Shown: positions 1 through 8,020 of the stretch, in pieces | Layout of the letters: each line of letters begins with the position of its first letter | Position numbering within the stretch: the stretch's first letter is position 1 | Source of the DNA: Rubellimicrobium aerolatum | GTDB taxonomy: Bacteria; Pseudomonadota; Alphaproteobacteria; Rhodobacterales; Rhodobacteraceae | NCBI RefSeq assembly: GCF_017872975.1 | Contig: NZ_JAGGJP010000002.1 | Coordinates: 186,001 to 250,000 of the forward strand | Length of the DNA stretch: 64,000 nucleotides | Reading direction: 5' to 3' | Notes under the pieces: generated by a model | What the model was told of the DNA's origin: nothing | Databases searched by the model: none | Seen by the model: the letters and a program-made list of their open reading frames with translations, nothing else | Translations under genes and position numbers: made by a program

Positions 1-754
1 GGGTGTCGGGATCGAGGAAGGGGCTGGGCGCCTCCTCCACGACCTTCTGGTTGCGGCGCTGGATCGAGCATTCGCGTTCATGGAGATACACGGTGTTGCC
101 GTGCCTGTCGGCGAGGACTTGGATCTCGATGTGGCGGGGCTGGTCCACGAACTTCTCGATGAAGATGCGGTCGTCGCCGAAGCTGGCCTGCGCCTCGTTC
201 TTCGAGGCCTGGAAGCCCTCGCGCGCCTCGGCGTCGCTCCAGGCGATCCGCATCCCCTTGCCGCCGCCGCCCGCCGACGCCTTGATCATCACCGGATAGC
301 CGATGCCCTGGGCGATCCGCACCGCCTCCTCGGCGTCGGCGATCAGGTCCATGTGGCCGGGGACGGTGCTGACGCCGGCCTGCGCCGCGATGCGCTTGGA
401 GGTGATCTTGTCGCCCATCGCCTCCACGGCCGAGGCCGGGGGGCCGATGAAGGCCACGCCCTCGGCCGCCAGCGCGGCGGCGAAGCGGGGGTTCTCGCTG
501 AGGAACCCATAGCCGGGATGCACGGCCTCGGCCCCCGACGCGCGCACGGCGGCCATCACGCGGTCGATGTCGATGTAGCTTTGCGCCGCCGGGGCGGGGC
601 CGATCAGGTGCGCCTCGTCGGCCATGCGGACATGGAGCGCGCGGGCATCGGCCTCGGAATACACGGCGACCGTTCGGATCCCGAGCCGGCGGGCGGTCTT
701 GATGACGCGGCAGGCGATCTCGCCCCGGTTGGCGATCAGGATCTTGCGGAACAT
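1..754 (-). CDS. pccA: Propionyl-CoA carboxylase alpha subunit (biotin carboxylase), N-terminal part
   Basis: The reading frame starts at the ATG at 754 and runs off the left edge after about 251 codons. The start [16 protein letters not shown] is the classic biotin carboxylase N-terminus. It is followed by [10 protein letters not shown] near residue 86 and the ATP-grasp glycine-rich loop [12 protein letters not shown] near residue 165. The missing C-terminal part should hold the rest of the ATP-grasp fold and the biotinyl domain. The protein carboxylates biotin with ATP and bicarbonate and works with PccB (2124-3656) to turn propionyl-CoA into methylmalonyl-CoA. The locus order pccB - small genes - pccA supports propionyl-CoA rather than acetyl-CoA as substrate. 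The family call is sure; substrate specificity is inferred from context. Confidence 0.95.
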   Translation of the reverse strand, partial: MFRKILIANRGEIACRVIKTARRLGIRTVAVYSEADARALHVRMADEAHLIGPAPAAQSYIDIDRVMAAVRASGAEAVHPGYGFLSENPRFAAALAAEGVAFIGPPASAVEAMGDKITSKRIAAQAGVSTVPGHMDLIADAEEAVRIAQGIGYPVMIKASAGGGGKGMRIAWSDAEAREGFQASKNEAQASFGDDRIFIEKFVDQPRHIEIQVLADRHGNTVYLHERECSIQRRNQKVVEEAPSPFLDPDT

Positions 755-787
755 GGGAGCCTTCGTGCGGACAGGGGGGACAAGACA

Positions 788-819
788 AAGGCCGCCGGAG
801 CGCGAACCCCGGCGGCCTT
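788..819 (-). terminator. Intrinsic terminator-like hairpin between small lipoprotein gene and pccA
   Basis: The arms AAGGCCGCCGG and CCGGCGGCCTT form a perfect 11-bp stem with a 10-base loop. On the minus strand the stem is followed by a moderately T-rich stretch (TTTGTCTTG). It lies 29 bases past the stop of the small lipoprotein gene, so it probably ends or attenuates that transcript before pccA. Confidence 0.6.
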
Positions 820-847
820 GCGAAGCGGGGGCGTCACGCCCCGAGGA

Positions 848-1063
848 TCAGCGGCAGTTCGGGGCGCCGGGCGCGACCGAGCAGGACACGGCGCCGGCCG
901 CGCCGCCGATGAGCGCGCCGTTGAGGGCGGATTCGCCGGTGACGGCCGCAATGCCCGCGCCGATCGTGGCGCCGGTCGCGGTGCGTTCGAGATCGGTGTC
1001 GCCGCAGGCGGACAGGGTCGCGGCGACGCCGAGGACGGCGAGCAGGCGAAGGGTGGTGGACAT
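848..1063 (-). CDS. Small glycine-zipper lipoprotein (71 aa)
   Basis: The 71-residue product starts at the ATG at 1063. A short hydrophobic segment (LRLLAVLGVAATLSAC) ends in a lipobox-like LSAC with Cys20, so it is predicted to be an outer- or inner-membrane lipoprotein. The remainder is a glycine/alanine zipper (TGATIGAGIAA, GALIGGAAGA), typical of small membrane-associated proteins, and two Cys near the C-terminus (CSVAPGAPNC) could form a disulfide. The longer reading frame reaching 1321 has no membrane signal at its start, so the internal ATG is preferred. It sits between pccA and the other small genes of the pcc locus; no link to carboxylase function can be read from the sequence. Confidence 0.75.
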   Translation of the reverse strand: MSTTLRLLAVLGVAATLSACGDTDLERTATGATIGAGIAAVTGESALNGALIGGAAGAVSCSVAPGAPNCR

Positions 1064-1199
1064 GTCGGTTCTCCAGATAATGTGGCCCCAGATGATCCCA
1101 GGGATGCCACTGTCAACGTAGGGGCGCAAGGCGGGGTTTCCCCGCCTCGGCGGGATGCCGTCACGACACGGGGAACCGGGCGACGACAGGCGGGCGCGC

Positions 1200-1604
1200 T
1201 CACTCGTCCTCCCCCTCGTCCCAGTCGTCGCCGTCGTCCGGCTCCGCCGCCGCGTCCTCGGCGAAGACCCGGGGGAAGGCCGCGCGGGCGCGGGCCACGT
1301 CGATCCGCAGGAGCGCGTCATAGCTCTTCGGGTCGAACGGCTCCTCGGCCGGGACGACCTCGCGGCCCAGAAGCCAGGACAGCCGCCCCGCGTCGAGGTT
1401 GCCGCGCACGAAGGGCTCCTCGCCGAAATGCTCCCAAAGGGCGCGCAGGAAGGCCTCGTCGGCGGCGCGGTCGATCGCCTTGCGGTCGCGGAACCTCTCG
1501 CGCGCGACCAGCGGCGTCGCGCCCTTCTTGCGGTTCTCGTGGCGGATGGTGAACTGAAGGTCCGAGCTGGGCAGGCGGCCAGGGAATCCCTTGTGCTTCT
1601 CCAT
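1200..1604 (-). CDS. Conserved hypothetical protein of the pcc locus (134 aa)
   Basis: This is a soluble, charged 134-residue protein with no signal peptide or membrane segment. It begins [28 protein letters not shown] and ends in a strongly acidic tail (EPDDGDDWDEGEDE). Its ATG shares one base with the TGA of the upstream gene (TGATG at 1606-1602), indicating translational coupling. I recognise no catalytic motif. Genes of this size commonly occupy this position between pccB and pccA in Rhodobacteraceae, from general knowledge. Function unknown. Confidence 0.75.
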   Translation of the reverse strand: MEKHKGFPGRLPSSDLQFTIRHENRKKGATPLVARERFRDRKAIDRAADEAFLRALWEHFGEEPFVRGNLDAGRLSWLLGREVVPAEEPFDPKSYDALLRIDVARARAAFPRVFAEDAAAEPDDGDDWDEGEDE

Positions 1605-2143
1605 CAGAAGGCCTGCGGGACGCAGGTCCCGTCCTCGATGCGGAAGCCCTCGAAGAACTGCACGGCCTCGGGATCGGCGGCTCCGAACGCCACCTCGCGA
1701 TCCGAGAGCGCGACCACCACCTCGGCGGGCGCCCAGCCGTTGGCGGCCAGCGCGGGCAGCGCCATCGCCTCGCAGAGCCAGCCGAAGTCGCCCGCCACGG
1801 CGTCATAGCCGGCCCCCTCCCCGCCCAGGCCCGGCACCACCAGCCGGAACCGCGCCAGCCCGCCCGGCGCGGCATCGGACAGCCCGCCGCTGGAGAGGGC
1901 CCCGGGTTCCGCGCGGGCGGGCGCGGCGTCGAGAGGCTCGGCCTCGTCCAGCGGTCCCTCGGGGAGCCCCTCGGGGTCGGTGCCCGCGTCGGGCGCGAGA
2001 AGGACGGCCGCGGTCTCCAGCACCACGTCGTAGAGCGTGGCGGCGCGGCCCGAGGGGAGCGTCACCTCCTGCGCGGCGACGGGCCCGGCCAGGGCCAGGG
2101 CCGCCGCAGCCGCCAGGCTCCGGTCAGAGCGGAATGTTGTCAT
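1604..2143 (-). CDS. Exported hypothetical protein, DUF6497-like
   Basis: The ATG at 2143 gives 179 residues. The N-terminus has a signal peptide (basic start, AAAAALALA core, cleavage near GPVAAQ), so the protein is probably periplasmic. The mature part opens with [17 protein letters not shown], is rich in Ala/Pro/Glu around residues 60-85, and has two Cys (in WLCEAM and DGTCVPQ) that could pair. The gene overlaps the 3' end of pccB by 20 bases and abuts the next gene at TGATG, so it is translated within the pcc operon. The match to the DUF6497 family found next to pccB in Rhodobacteraceae is from memory and tentative. No enzyme motif is visible. Confidence 0.7.
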   Translation of the reverse strand: MTTFRSDRSLAAAAALALAGPVAAQEVTLPSGRAATLYDVVLETAAVLLAPDAGTDPEGLPEGPLDEAEPLDAAPARAEPGALSSGGLSDAAPGGLARFRLVVPGLGGEGAGYDAVAGDFGWLCEAMALPALAANGWAPAEVVVALSDREVAFGAADPEAVQFFEGFRIEDGTCVPQAF

Positions 2144-3656
2144 GCTTCTTCCACGGGTTCTCGAGCACCTTGTTGCGGAGCATCGCGAAGGCACGGGCGA
2201 CGCGGCGGCGGGTCGATCGGGGCTGGATCACCTCGTCGATGAAGCCGCGCTCGGCGGCGACGAAGGGGTTGGCGAAGCGGTCCTCGTAGTCGCGGGTCCG
2301 CTGGGCCAGCGCCTCCGAATCGCCCCTCTCGGCGCGGTACAGGATCTCGACGGCCCCCTTGGCGCCCATCACCGCGATCTCGGCGGTGGGCCAGGCGTAG
2401 TTCACGTCGCCCCGCAGGTGCTTGGAGGCCATCACGTCATAGGCGCCGCCATAGGCCTTGCGGGTGATGAGCGTGACCTTGGGCACCGTCGCCTCGGCGT
2501 AGGCGAACAGCAGCTTGGCCCCGTGCTTGATGATGCCGCCGTATTCCTGCGCGGTCCCCGGCAGGAAGCCCGGCACGTCCACCAGCGTCAGGATCGGGAT
2601 GGAGAAGGCGTCGCAGAACCGCACGAAGCGCGCGGCCTTGCGCGAGGCGTCGATGTCGAGGCAGCCCGCCAGCACGGTCGGCTGGTTCGCCACCACGCCC
2701 ACGGTCGATCCTTCCAGCCGGATGAAGCCGGTCAGGATGTTCTTCGCGAACTCCCCCTGGATCTCGTAGAAATCGCCTTCGTCGGCGATCTTCGCGATCA
2801 GCTCCTTCATGTCGTAGGGGGTGTTCGCGCTCTCGGGGATCAGGGTGTCGAGGCTGGGCTCGACGCGCGCGGGGTCGTCGAAGAAGGGCCGCACCGGCAC
2901 GGGCGTCCGGTTCGACAGCGGCAGGAAGTCGATGAGCCGCCGCGCCTCGATGATCGCCTCCACGTCGTTCTCGAAGGCGGCGTCCGCGACCGAGGACTTG
3001 CGGGTATGGGTCAGCGCGCCGCCCAGCTCCTCGGCGGTGACGACCTCGTTCGTGACGGTCCGCACCACCTCGGGTCCGGTCACGAACATATACGATGTGT
3101 CCTTCACCATCAGGATGAAGTCGGTCATCGCCGGGGAATAGACCGCGCCGCCCGCGCAGGGGCCCATCACGAGGCTGATCTGCGGGATCACGCCCGAGGC
3201 CAGGACGTTGCGCTGGAACACCTCGGCGTAGCCCGCGAGCGAGGCCACCCCCTCCTGGATGCGCGCGCCGCCGGAATCGTTGATGCCCACCACCGGGGCG
3301 CCGTTGCGGATCGCCATGTCCATGATCTTGCAGATCTTCTGGGCATGGGTCTCCGACAGCGACCCGCCGAACACCGTGAAGTCCTGGCTGAACACATAGA
3401 CCAGCCGCCCGTTCACCGTGCCCCAGCCGGTCACCACGCCGTCGCCCGCCGGGCGGTCGCGGTCCATGCCGAAGTCGGTGGCGCGGTGCGTCACGAACAT
3501 GTCGAACTCCTCGAAGGAGCCCTCGTCGAGCAGCAGCTCGATCCGTTCCCGCGCCGTCAGCTTGCCGCGCGCGTGCTGCGACCGGATGCGCGCCTCGCCG
3601 CCGCCGAGGCGGGCCGCCGCCCGCCGGGCCTCCAGCTCGTTCAGGATGTCGTTCAC
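2124..3656 (-). CDS. pccB: Propionyl-CoA carboxylase beta subunit (carboxyltransferase)
   Basis: The GTG at 3656 is preceded by GGAGG at good spacing and gives 510 residues, the normal length. The frame extends further upstream, but those residues do not look like the family. Carboxyltransferase hallmarks are present: [25 protein letters not shown] (about residue 135), [13 protein letters not shown] and, in the C-terminal half, [22 protein letters not shown] and [13 protein letters not shown]. With PccA it transfers carboxylate from biotin to propionyl-CoA, feeding the methylmalonyl-CoA route from odd-chain fatty acids, branched amino acids or the ethylmalonyl-CoA pathway. It is the first gene of the minus-strand pcc operon. 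Confidence 0.96.
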   Translation of the reverse strand: MNDILNELEARRAAARLGGGEARIRSQHARGKLTARERIELLLDEGSFEEFDMFVTHRATDFGMDRDRPAGDGVVTGWGTVNGRLVYVFSQDFTVFGGSLSETHAQKICKIMDMAIRNGAPVVGINDSGGARIQEGVASLAGYAEVFQRNVLASGVIPQISLVMGPCAGGAVYSPAMTDFILMVKDTSYMFVTGPEVVRTVTNEVVTAEELGGALTHTRKSSVADAAFENDVEAIIEARRLIDFLPLSNRTPVPVRPFFDDPARVEPSLDTLIPESANTPYDMKELIAKIADEGDFYEIQGEFAKNILTGFIRLEGSTVGVVANQPTVLAGCLDIDASRKAARFVRFCDAFSIPILTLVDVPGFLPGTAQEYGGIIKHGAKLLFAYAEATVPKVTLITRKAYGGAYDVMASKHLRGDVNYAWPTAEIAVMGAKGAVEILYRAERGDSEALAQRTRDYEDRFANPFVAAERGFIDEVIQPRSTRRRVARAFAMLRNKVLENPWKKHDNIPL

Positions 3657-3805
3657 GGGTTCCTCCACGTTCCGCCCCGTCGATGTCCGGGCGCGGCGTG
3701 ACCTGCACGAAAACCCAATCGCGCGCCATTGCCAATCCCCCCGGGACGCTGGTTGCGCTAACCCTTGGCCTGCGGCACCACGGGGCGCGTCCATCGAGGT
3801 CTCCC

Positions 3806-4159
3806 ATGCCCGCCCTGCCCATCCCCGTCGCCGCCATCGGCCTGCTCGTGCTGTCCAACGTCTTCATGACCTTCGCCTGGTATGGGCACCTGCGGTTCAA
3901 GGGGACGGCCCTCTGGGTCGTGATCCTCGTCTCCTGGGGGATCGCCTTCTTCGAGTATTGCCTTCAGGTGCCCGCGAACCGCATCGGCCATGCCGCCTTC
4001 TCGGCGGCGCAGCTCAAGACGATCCAGGAGGTGCTGACGCTCTCGGTCTTCGCGGTGTTCTCGGTGACCTACCTCAAGGAGCCGCTGACCTGGAACCACG
4101 CCCTCGGGTTTGCCTTCATCGCGCTGGGCGCGTTCTTCATCTTCCGGCCTGGAGCCTGA
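3806..4159 (+). CDS. DUF486 family small membrane protein (DMT-like)
   Basis: This 117-residue, highly hydrophobic protein starts at the ATG at 3806, preceded by GAGGT. It has four predicted membrane helices: around [52 protein letters not shown] and [16 protein letters not shown]. The motif [11 protein letters not shown] after helix 2 is characteristic of the DUF486 family, a short relative of drug/metabolite transporters. Substrate unknown. The gene is divergent from pccB and converges with the thermonuclease-like gene, whose stop lies 9 bases past this one. Confidence 0.88.
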   Translation: MPALPIPVAAIGLLVLSNVFMTFAWYGHLRFKGTALWVVILVSWGIAFFEYCLQVPANRIGHAAFSAAQLKTIQEVLTLSVFAVFSVTYLKEPLTWNHALGFAFIALGAFFIFRPGA

Positions 4160-4168
4160 ACCAGCCGC

Positions 4169-4861
4169 CTAGCGCGGCGCGCGCCAGCCCGCCGCCTCCG
4201 CCTCGGCCACCGAGCAGAACCACCGCTCGCCCTGCGCCGCGTCGATGACGGTCGCCTCGTAGCGGGCGCTGCCGGGCACGTGGTAGATGCGCCCCGACCC
4301 CGAGACGTTGCCCTTGATCGCGCAGCCCTCCTCCGGCGCGCTCAGCACCACCACGTTCGACAGGTCGGGCGACAGGCCGGGGTCGGGCGCGCGGCGGTAG
4401 TCCTGCGGGCGCTGGAACTCGCCCTGCCAGACGCCCAGCCGGGCGCGGCGGGCCAGCTCCTCCTGGGCCACGTAGTCCGTCGAATAGTCGCGGTAGGCCA
4501 ATGCGATCCCGCGCGCGACCAGCGTCCGGCCGATGTCCTCGCGCCCGACAGCGCAGCGTGACACGGCGCGGCCGTAGCGATCGGTGTCGAGCCGCTCGCA
4601 GCTCGCCTCCCGCCCGTCCCAGAGCATCCTCGCCTCGCCCACCGACCACGCGCCGCAGGCCCAGGGCTCGCCCTTGGCATCCTGGCAGACCTGCGCCTTC
4701 TCGGGCGCGTCCACGCCGTGCAGCCGGACGCGCGTCCCGCCCACGTCGAAGGTGTCGGCGTCGATCACCCGCAGCGCGCCGCGCGGGCCGTCCGAGGGCG
4801 GCTCGATGGTCAGGCCGAACAGCGCCGCGAGGCCGGCAAGGATCAGGGGACGGGACGCCAT
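4169..4861 (-). CDS. Thermonuclease-like (SNase fold) exported protein
   Basis: The 230-residue protein has an N-terminal hydrophobic segment (LILAGLAALFGLTI) that acts as a signal peptide or anchor. The SNase domain follows at about residues 28-150: VIDADTFDVGGTRVRLHGVDAPE carries the catalytic Arg and the Ca-binding Asp positions, and DRYGRAVSRC and ARLGVWQGEFQRP complete the signature. About 80 C-terminal residues are extra, with two Cys (EEGCAIKG, ERWFCSVAEAE). It is probably a secreted or periplasmic sugar-nonspecific nuclease, though many bacterial members have unproven activity. It stands alone between a convergent neighbour and the divergent 4862-4968 region. Confidence 0.88.
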   Translation of the reverse strand: MASRPLILAGLAALFGLTIEPPSDGPRGALRVIDADTFDVGGTRVRLHGVDAPEKAQVCQDAKGEPWACGAWSVGEARMLWDGREASCERLDTDRYGRAVSRCAVGREDIGRTLVARGIALAYRDYSTDYVAQEELARRARLGVWQGEFQRPQDYRRAPDPGLSPDLSNVVVLSAPEEGCAIKGNVSGSGRIYHVPGSARYEATVIDAAQGERWFCSVAEAEAAGWRAPR

Positions 4862-4917
4862 GCCCCAGATGTGATTCGGGACGGGCGCGCTGGCAAGGAA
4901 AAGTTAAGGATTGGTTA

Positions 4918-4944
4918 ACGGCCCGGGCACCGATCCCGGGCCGT
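4918..4944 (-). terminator. Terminator-like hairpin downstream of the SDR operon
   Basis: The arms ACGGCCCGGG and CCCGGGCCGT make a perfect 10-bp stem with a 7-base loop. On the minus strand it lies 25 bases past the SDR stop and is followed by TAACCAATCCTTAACTTTTCC, an AT-rich run unusual for this sequence. It most likely terminates the 7891-4969 operon. It also sits between that operon and the thermonuclease gene and so shields the latter. Confidence 0.65.
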
Positions 4945-4968
4945 GGCGCCAGGGGCGCGCGGGCCCCG

Positions 4969-5763
4969 TCAGGACGACTTGGCCTTGTCCTCGTCCGTCT
5001 CGGACATCCAGCGGTTCATCCGCGCCAGCACGGTGTCGGGGATCACCCCCGCGAAGCTGGTGATGAGCTTGTTCATCAGTCCCGGCGTCATGCCCGCCTT
5101 GCCGGCCTTCATCGCCTCGAAGCCCGCCCGCGCCGTGTGCTCGGGCGTGTCCTTCAGGGAGGTCTCGCCCATGACGCTGTCGCGCATCTCGCCCCGGTCG
5201 AAGATCGGCGTGTCCACCGGGCCGGGCATCAGGCAGGTGACGGTGACGCCATGCTCCTTCATCTCGTCGTTGAGCGCGTAGGCGAGGCTGTCCAGATACG
5301 CCTTCGACGCGTTGTAGACCGCCTGGTAGCTCCCCGGCATGAACCCGGCGATGGAGCCGGTGACCAGCACCCGCCCCTCGCCCCGCGCCTGCATCCGGGG
5401 CAGGGCCCGGTGCAGCAGCAGCGTCGTCCCGAGGACGTTCAACCCGATCATCTCGCGCACGCGCGGCCAGTCCTGATCGACGAAGGCGTGGCCGAGCGTC
5501 AGCCCGGCGTTCGCCATGAGGTAATCGACCTCGCGCGCGCCGACCTGATGCCAGAGCGTCAGGACCCCTTCCTCGGTGGACAGGTCGGCCTGCACCACCT
5601 CCACCTGCCCGCCGTGCTGGCGCAGGTCGCGCGCGGCGTCCTCGATGGCGGCCTCGTTGGCGCAGATGATGAGGTCGCAGCCATCCTCGGCGGCGCAGCG
5701 GGCCAGTTCCCGCCCGATGCCGGTGGACGCGCCCGTGACGATGGCGAGCTTGCGGTCAGGCAT
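4969..5763 (-). CDS. Short-chain dehydrogenase/reductase (SDR)
   Basis: The ATG at 5763 gives 264 residues. The Rossmann nucleotide site TGASTGIG lies at residues 10-17, NAG at about 92 (MANAGLT), and the catalytic Ser (VTGSIAGF) and YNASK follow in the usual spacing. Substrate unknown; the sequence resembles the DltE/FabG-like SDRs often seen in stress regulons. Its start overlaps the end of the upstream alcohol dehydrogenase by 8 bases, so it is the last gene of a three-gene operon with that enzyme and the SRPBCC protein. A hairpin terminator follows. Confidence 0.9.
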   Translation of the reverse strand: MPDRKLAIVTGASTGIGRELARCAAEDGCDLIICANEAAIEDAARDLRQHGGQVEVVQADLSTEEGVLTLWHQVGAREVDYLMANAGLTLGHAFVDQDWPRVREMIGLNVLGTTLLLHRALPRMQARGEGRVLVTGSIAGFMPGSYQAVYNASKAYLDSLAYALNDEMKEHGVTVTCLMPGPVDTPIFDRGEMRDSVMGETSLKDTPEHTARAGFEAMKAGKAGMTPGLMNKLITSFAGVIPDTVLARMNRWMSETDEDKAKSS

Positions 5764-7042
5764 GGAGCGCCTCCTCGGTGGACAGGGCGGCGGGACGCGG
5801 GCCGGCGGCGACGCCCGCCTCCATGTCCAGCTCGGTGCGGGCGCGGCCCTCCTCCTGCCGCCCCTTCTCCCATTTGGGCTTGAGCACGACCTTGGTCCAT
5901 TCGTTCTGGTTGTTGCGGAACTGGTCGTAGCCCCTGGGGGCGTCCTCCAGCGCCATGACGTGGCTGATGAGGAAGGTGGTGTCGATCTCCCCCCGCTCGA
6001 TCCGCTCCAGCAACTCGCGGTAGTAGCGCTGGACATGGGTCTGCCCGGTCCGCAGGGTCAGGCCCTTCTCCATCAGCGCCCCGGTGGGGAACTTGTCGGA
6101 CATGCCCCCGTAGGCGCCGGGCACCGACACCCGCCCGCCCTTGCGGACGGCGGTGATCGCCTCGCGCAGCGCGCCGATGCGGTCGGCGCCGATGCCGACC
6201 TTCTGCTTGATCGTGTCGGGCAGGTTGAAGTTGCCGAAGCCGTGGCTCTCCATGCCCACCGCGTCGATCACCGCGTCGGGCCCCTGCCCGCCGGTCATCT
6301 CCATCAGCGCCTCAAGGACGTTGGTCTGGCTACGATCGATGACCTTGGCCCCCATCTTGCGCGCCAGCGCCAGCCGGCGGGGATAGTGGTCGATCACGAT
6401 CACCTGCTCGGCCCCCATCACCTTCGCGGACTGGGCGGCAAAGAGGCCGACCGGCCCCGCGCCCCAGACGACGATGGTGTCGCCCGGCTCCACGGTCGCC
6501 TGGTCGGCGGCCATCCAGCCGGTCGGCAGGATGTCGGACAGGAACAGCGCCTGCTCGTCCGGGATGTGGTCGGGGATCACGATGGGCCCCACGTCCGAGA
6601 ACGGCACCCGCACGAACTCGGCCTGCCCGCCCGGATAGCCGCCCGTCAGGTGCGAATAGCCGAACAGCCCCGCCATCGAATGGCCATAGAGCGTCTCGCT
6701 CATGTCCTGCTTCTCGACGGGGTTGGAGTTGTCGCAATGCGAGAACTCCTGGTTGCGGCAATGGAAGCAGGCCCCGCAGGAGATGGTGAAGGGCACCACG
6801 ACCCGCTGCCCGACCTCCAGCGTGGACTTCGGGCCGACCTCCACCACCCGGCCCATGAACTCGTGGCCCAGGATGTCGCCCTTGAGGACGCCGGGGATCA
6901 CGCCGTCGAACAGGTGCAGGTCCGATCCGCAGATGGCGGTGCTCGTGACCTCGATGATGGCGTCGCGGGGGTTGACGATCTGCGGGTCGGGGTGGCTGTC
7001 CACCTGGACCTTCATCTTGCCGTGGTAGGTAAGGGCGCGCAT
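5756..7042 (-). CDS. Zinc-dependent alcohol dehydrogenase, glutathione-independent formaldehyde dehydrogenase-like subfamily
   Basis: The 428-residue protein is a full-length medium-chain dehydrogenase. Catalytic zinc ligands are seen in TAICGSDLH and GHEFMG, structural zinc cysteines in CGACFHCRNQEFSHCD (about residues 90-105), and the NAD(P) site in WGAGPVGLFAA. The insertion FGYSHLTGGYPGGQAE and the length match the formaldehyde-dismutase-like branch. The C-terminal 40 residues (EKGRQEEGRARTELDM onward) are low-complexity and poorly conserved. The natural substrate cannot be assigned. It lies 12 bases downstream of the SRPBCC gene and overlaps the SDR gene. Confidence 0.92.
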   Translation of the reverse strand: MRALTYHGKMKVQVDSHPDPQIVNPRDAIIEVTSTAICGSDLHLFDGVIPGVLKGDILGHEFMGRVVEVGPKSTLEVGQRVVVPFTISCGACFHCRNQEFSHCDNSNPVEKQDMSETLYGHSMAGLFGYSHLTGGYPGGQAEFVRVPFSDVGPIVIPDHIPDEQALFLSDILPTGWMAADQATVEPGDTIVVWGAGPVGLFAAQSAKVMGAEQVIVIDHYPRRLALARKMGAKVIDRSQTNVLEALMEMTGGQGPDAVIDAVGMESHGFGNFNLPDTIKQKVGIGADRIGALREAITAVRKGGRVSVPGAYGGMSDKFPTGALMEKGLTLRTGQTHVQRYYRELLERIERGEIDTTFLISHVMALEDAPRGYDQFRNNQNEWTKVVLKPKWEKGRQEEGRARTELDMEAGVAAGPRPAALSTEEALHA

Positions 7043-7054
7043 TCGGGGGCCTCC

Positions 7055-7891
7055 TCAGGCGGTCGCGGTCGGGATCGCGGTCGGGGTGGCGGACCGGGAC
7101 AGGTCGGCCTGGACGGATGGGCCGCCCTGCTGGGCCTTGTTCGCCTTGTCCCGGCGGTTGACGTTGGTGGCGATCTCGCCCGCCTCCAGCAGCATCTTGA
7201 GCCGCTTGAGGTCGCGCCGCGCCTGCACCGACGGCTCGGCCGAGAAGAGCTTGGCCACCGCCTGCCCCAGCGCGCCCATCGGCGGCTTGTAGGCGATGAC
7301 CGTCTCCACGATGGTCCCGCGCCCGCCCGGCGCGTCGCGGAACATCACCTTGCCCTCCGTCTCGATCTGGCTGTCGGGGGTGGACCGCCACGCGATCTGC
7401 TCGCCCGCGCGGTCGTTGACGATGCGCGAGCGGACCTTGACCGTCTGCCCCAGCGGCGCGCGGATCGTCCAGGTGGACAGGCCGGGCTCGGGCTCGCCGG
7501 CCTCGACGATGTTCTCCATGAACCGGGGCAGGTTCGCGAAGTCGCGCCAGAAGGCGTAGATCTCCTCGCGCGGGCGGTCGATCGTCACGCTGCGGCCCGT
7601 CACGGCGTAGTCGCCGAACCGCGCCTGCCGGGCGGTGCGGCCGGGGGCGTCGTCGGTCAGGCGCGGCGCGTCGGCGCGGCGCTTGGACTGGCTGGCCGAG
7701 GGGCCGAGATAGGCGTAGGCGGCCAGCCCCACCAGCGCGCCCAGCCCCAGGGTCGCGGCGGCGGCGACGACGCGGCGCTCGGTCAGCGGACCGGGGCGCG
7801 GGGCGGGGGCTCCGAAGTGATGGCCTTCAAGGGCGCCGTGCGGGGGCCAGGAAGGCCGCGGCTCGTCAAGCCAGGAATCGTCTCGGTCCAT
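7055..7891 (-). CDS. SRPBCC (polyketide cyclase/dehydrase-like) membrane-anchored protein
   Basis: The ATG at 7891 follows AGAGGAG and yields 278 residues. Residues 1-40 are hydrophilic. A membrane helix (VVAAAATLGLGALVGLAAYAYL) is followed by a START/SRPBCC-type domain: VTGRSVTIDRPREEIYAFW, FANLPRFMENI, WRSTPDSQIETEGKVMF, GGRGTIVETVIAYKPP. Such proteins bind hydrophobic ligands; this type is common beside alcohol dehydrogenases in alphaproteobacterial stress operons (general knowledge). The tail after residue 245 is rich in Ala/Thr/Ser. It is the first gene of the operon with the alcohol dehydrogenase and SDR. Upstream, GGACC-N17-CGTT (minus strand, 7989-7964) is one mismatch from the stress-type element described at 12295. 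Confidence 0.85.
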   Translation of the reverse strand: MDRDDSWLDEPRPSWPPHGALEGHHFGAPAPRPGPLTERRVVAAAATLGLGALVGLAAYAYLGPSASQSKRRADAPRLTDDAPGRTARQARFGDYAVTGRSVTIDRPREEIYAFWRDFANLPRFMENIVEAGEPEPGLSTWTIRAPLGQTVKVRSRIVNDRAGEQIAWRSTPDSQIETEGKVMFRDAPGGRGTIVETVIAYKPPMGALGQAVAKLFSAEPSVQARRDLKRLKMLLEAGEIATNVNRRDKANKAQQGGPSVQADLSRSATPTAIPTATA

Positions 7892-8020
7892 GCGAAGCTC
7901 CTCTGGGGGCGGGCCGGCCCGGCGCGGGCGGGCGGCGCGGGTCGGCCCGTGGATCGCGCCCTCAACGCGGGACGGGCCGGATCGGGTCCGAGGCAAGCGA
8001 ACCGATTCGCCGCCCCTGCG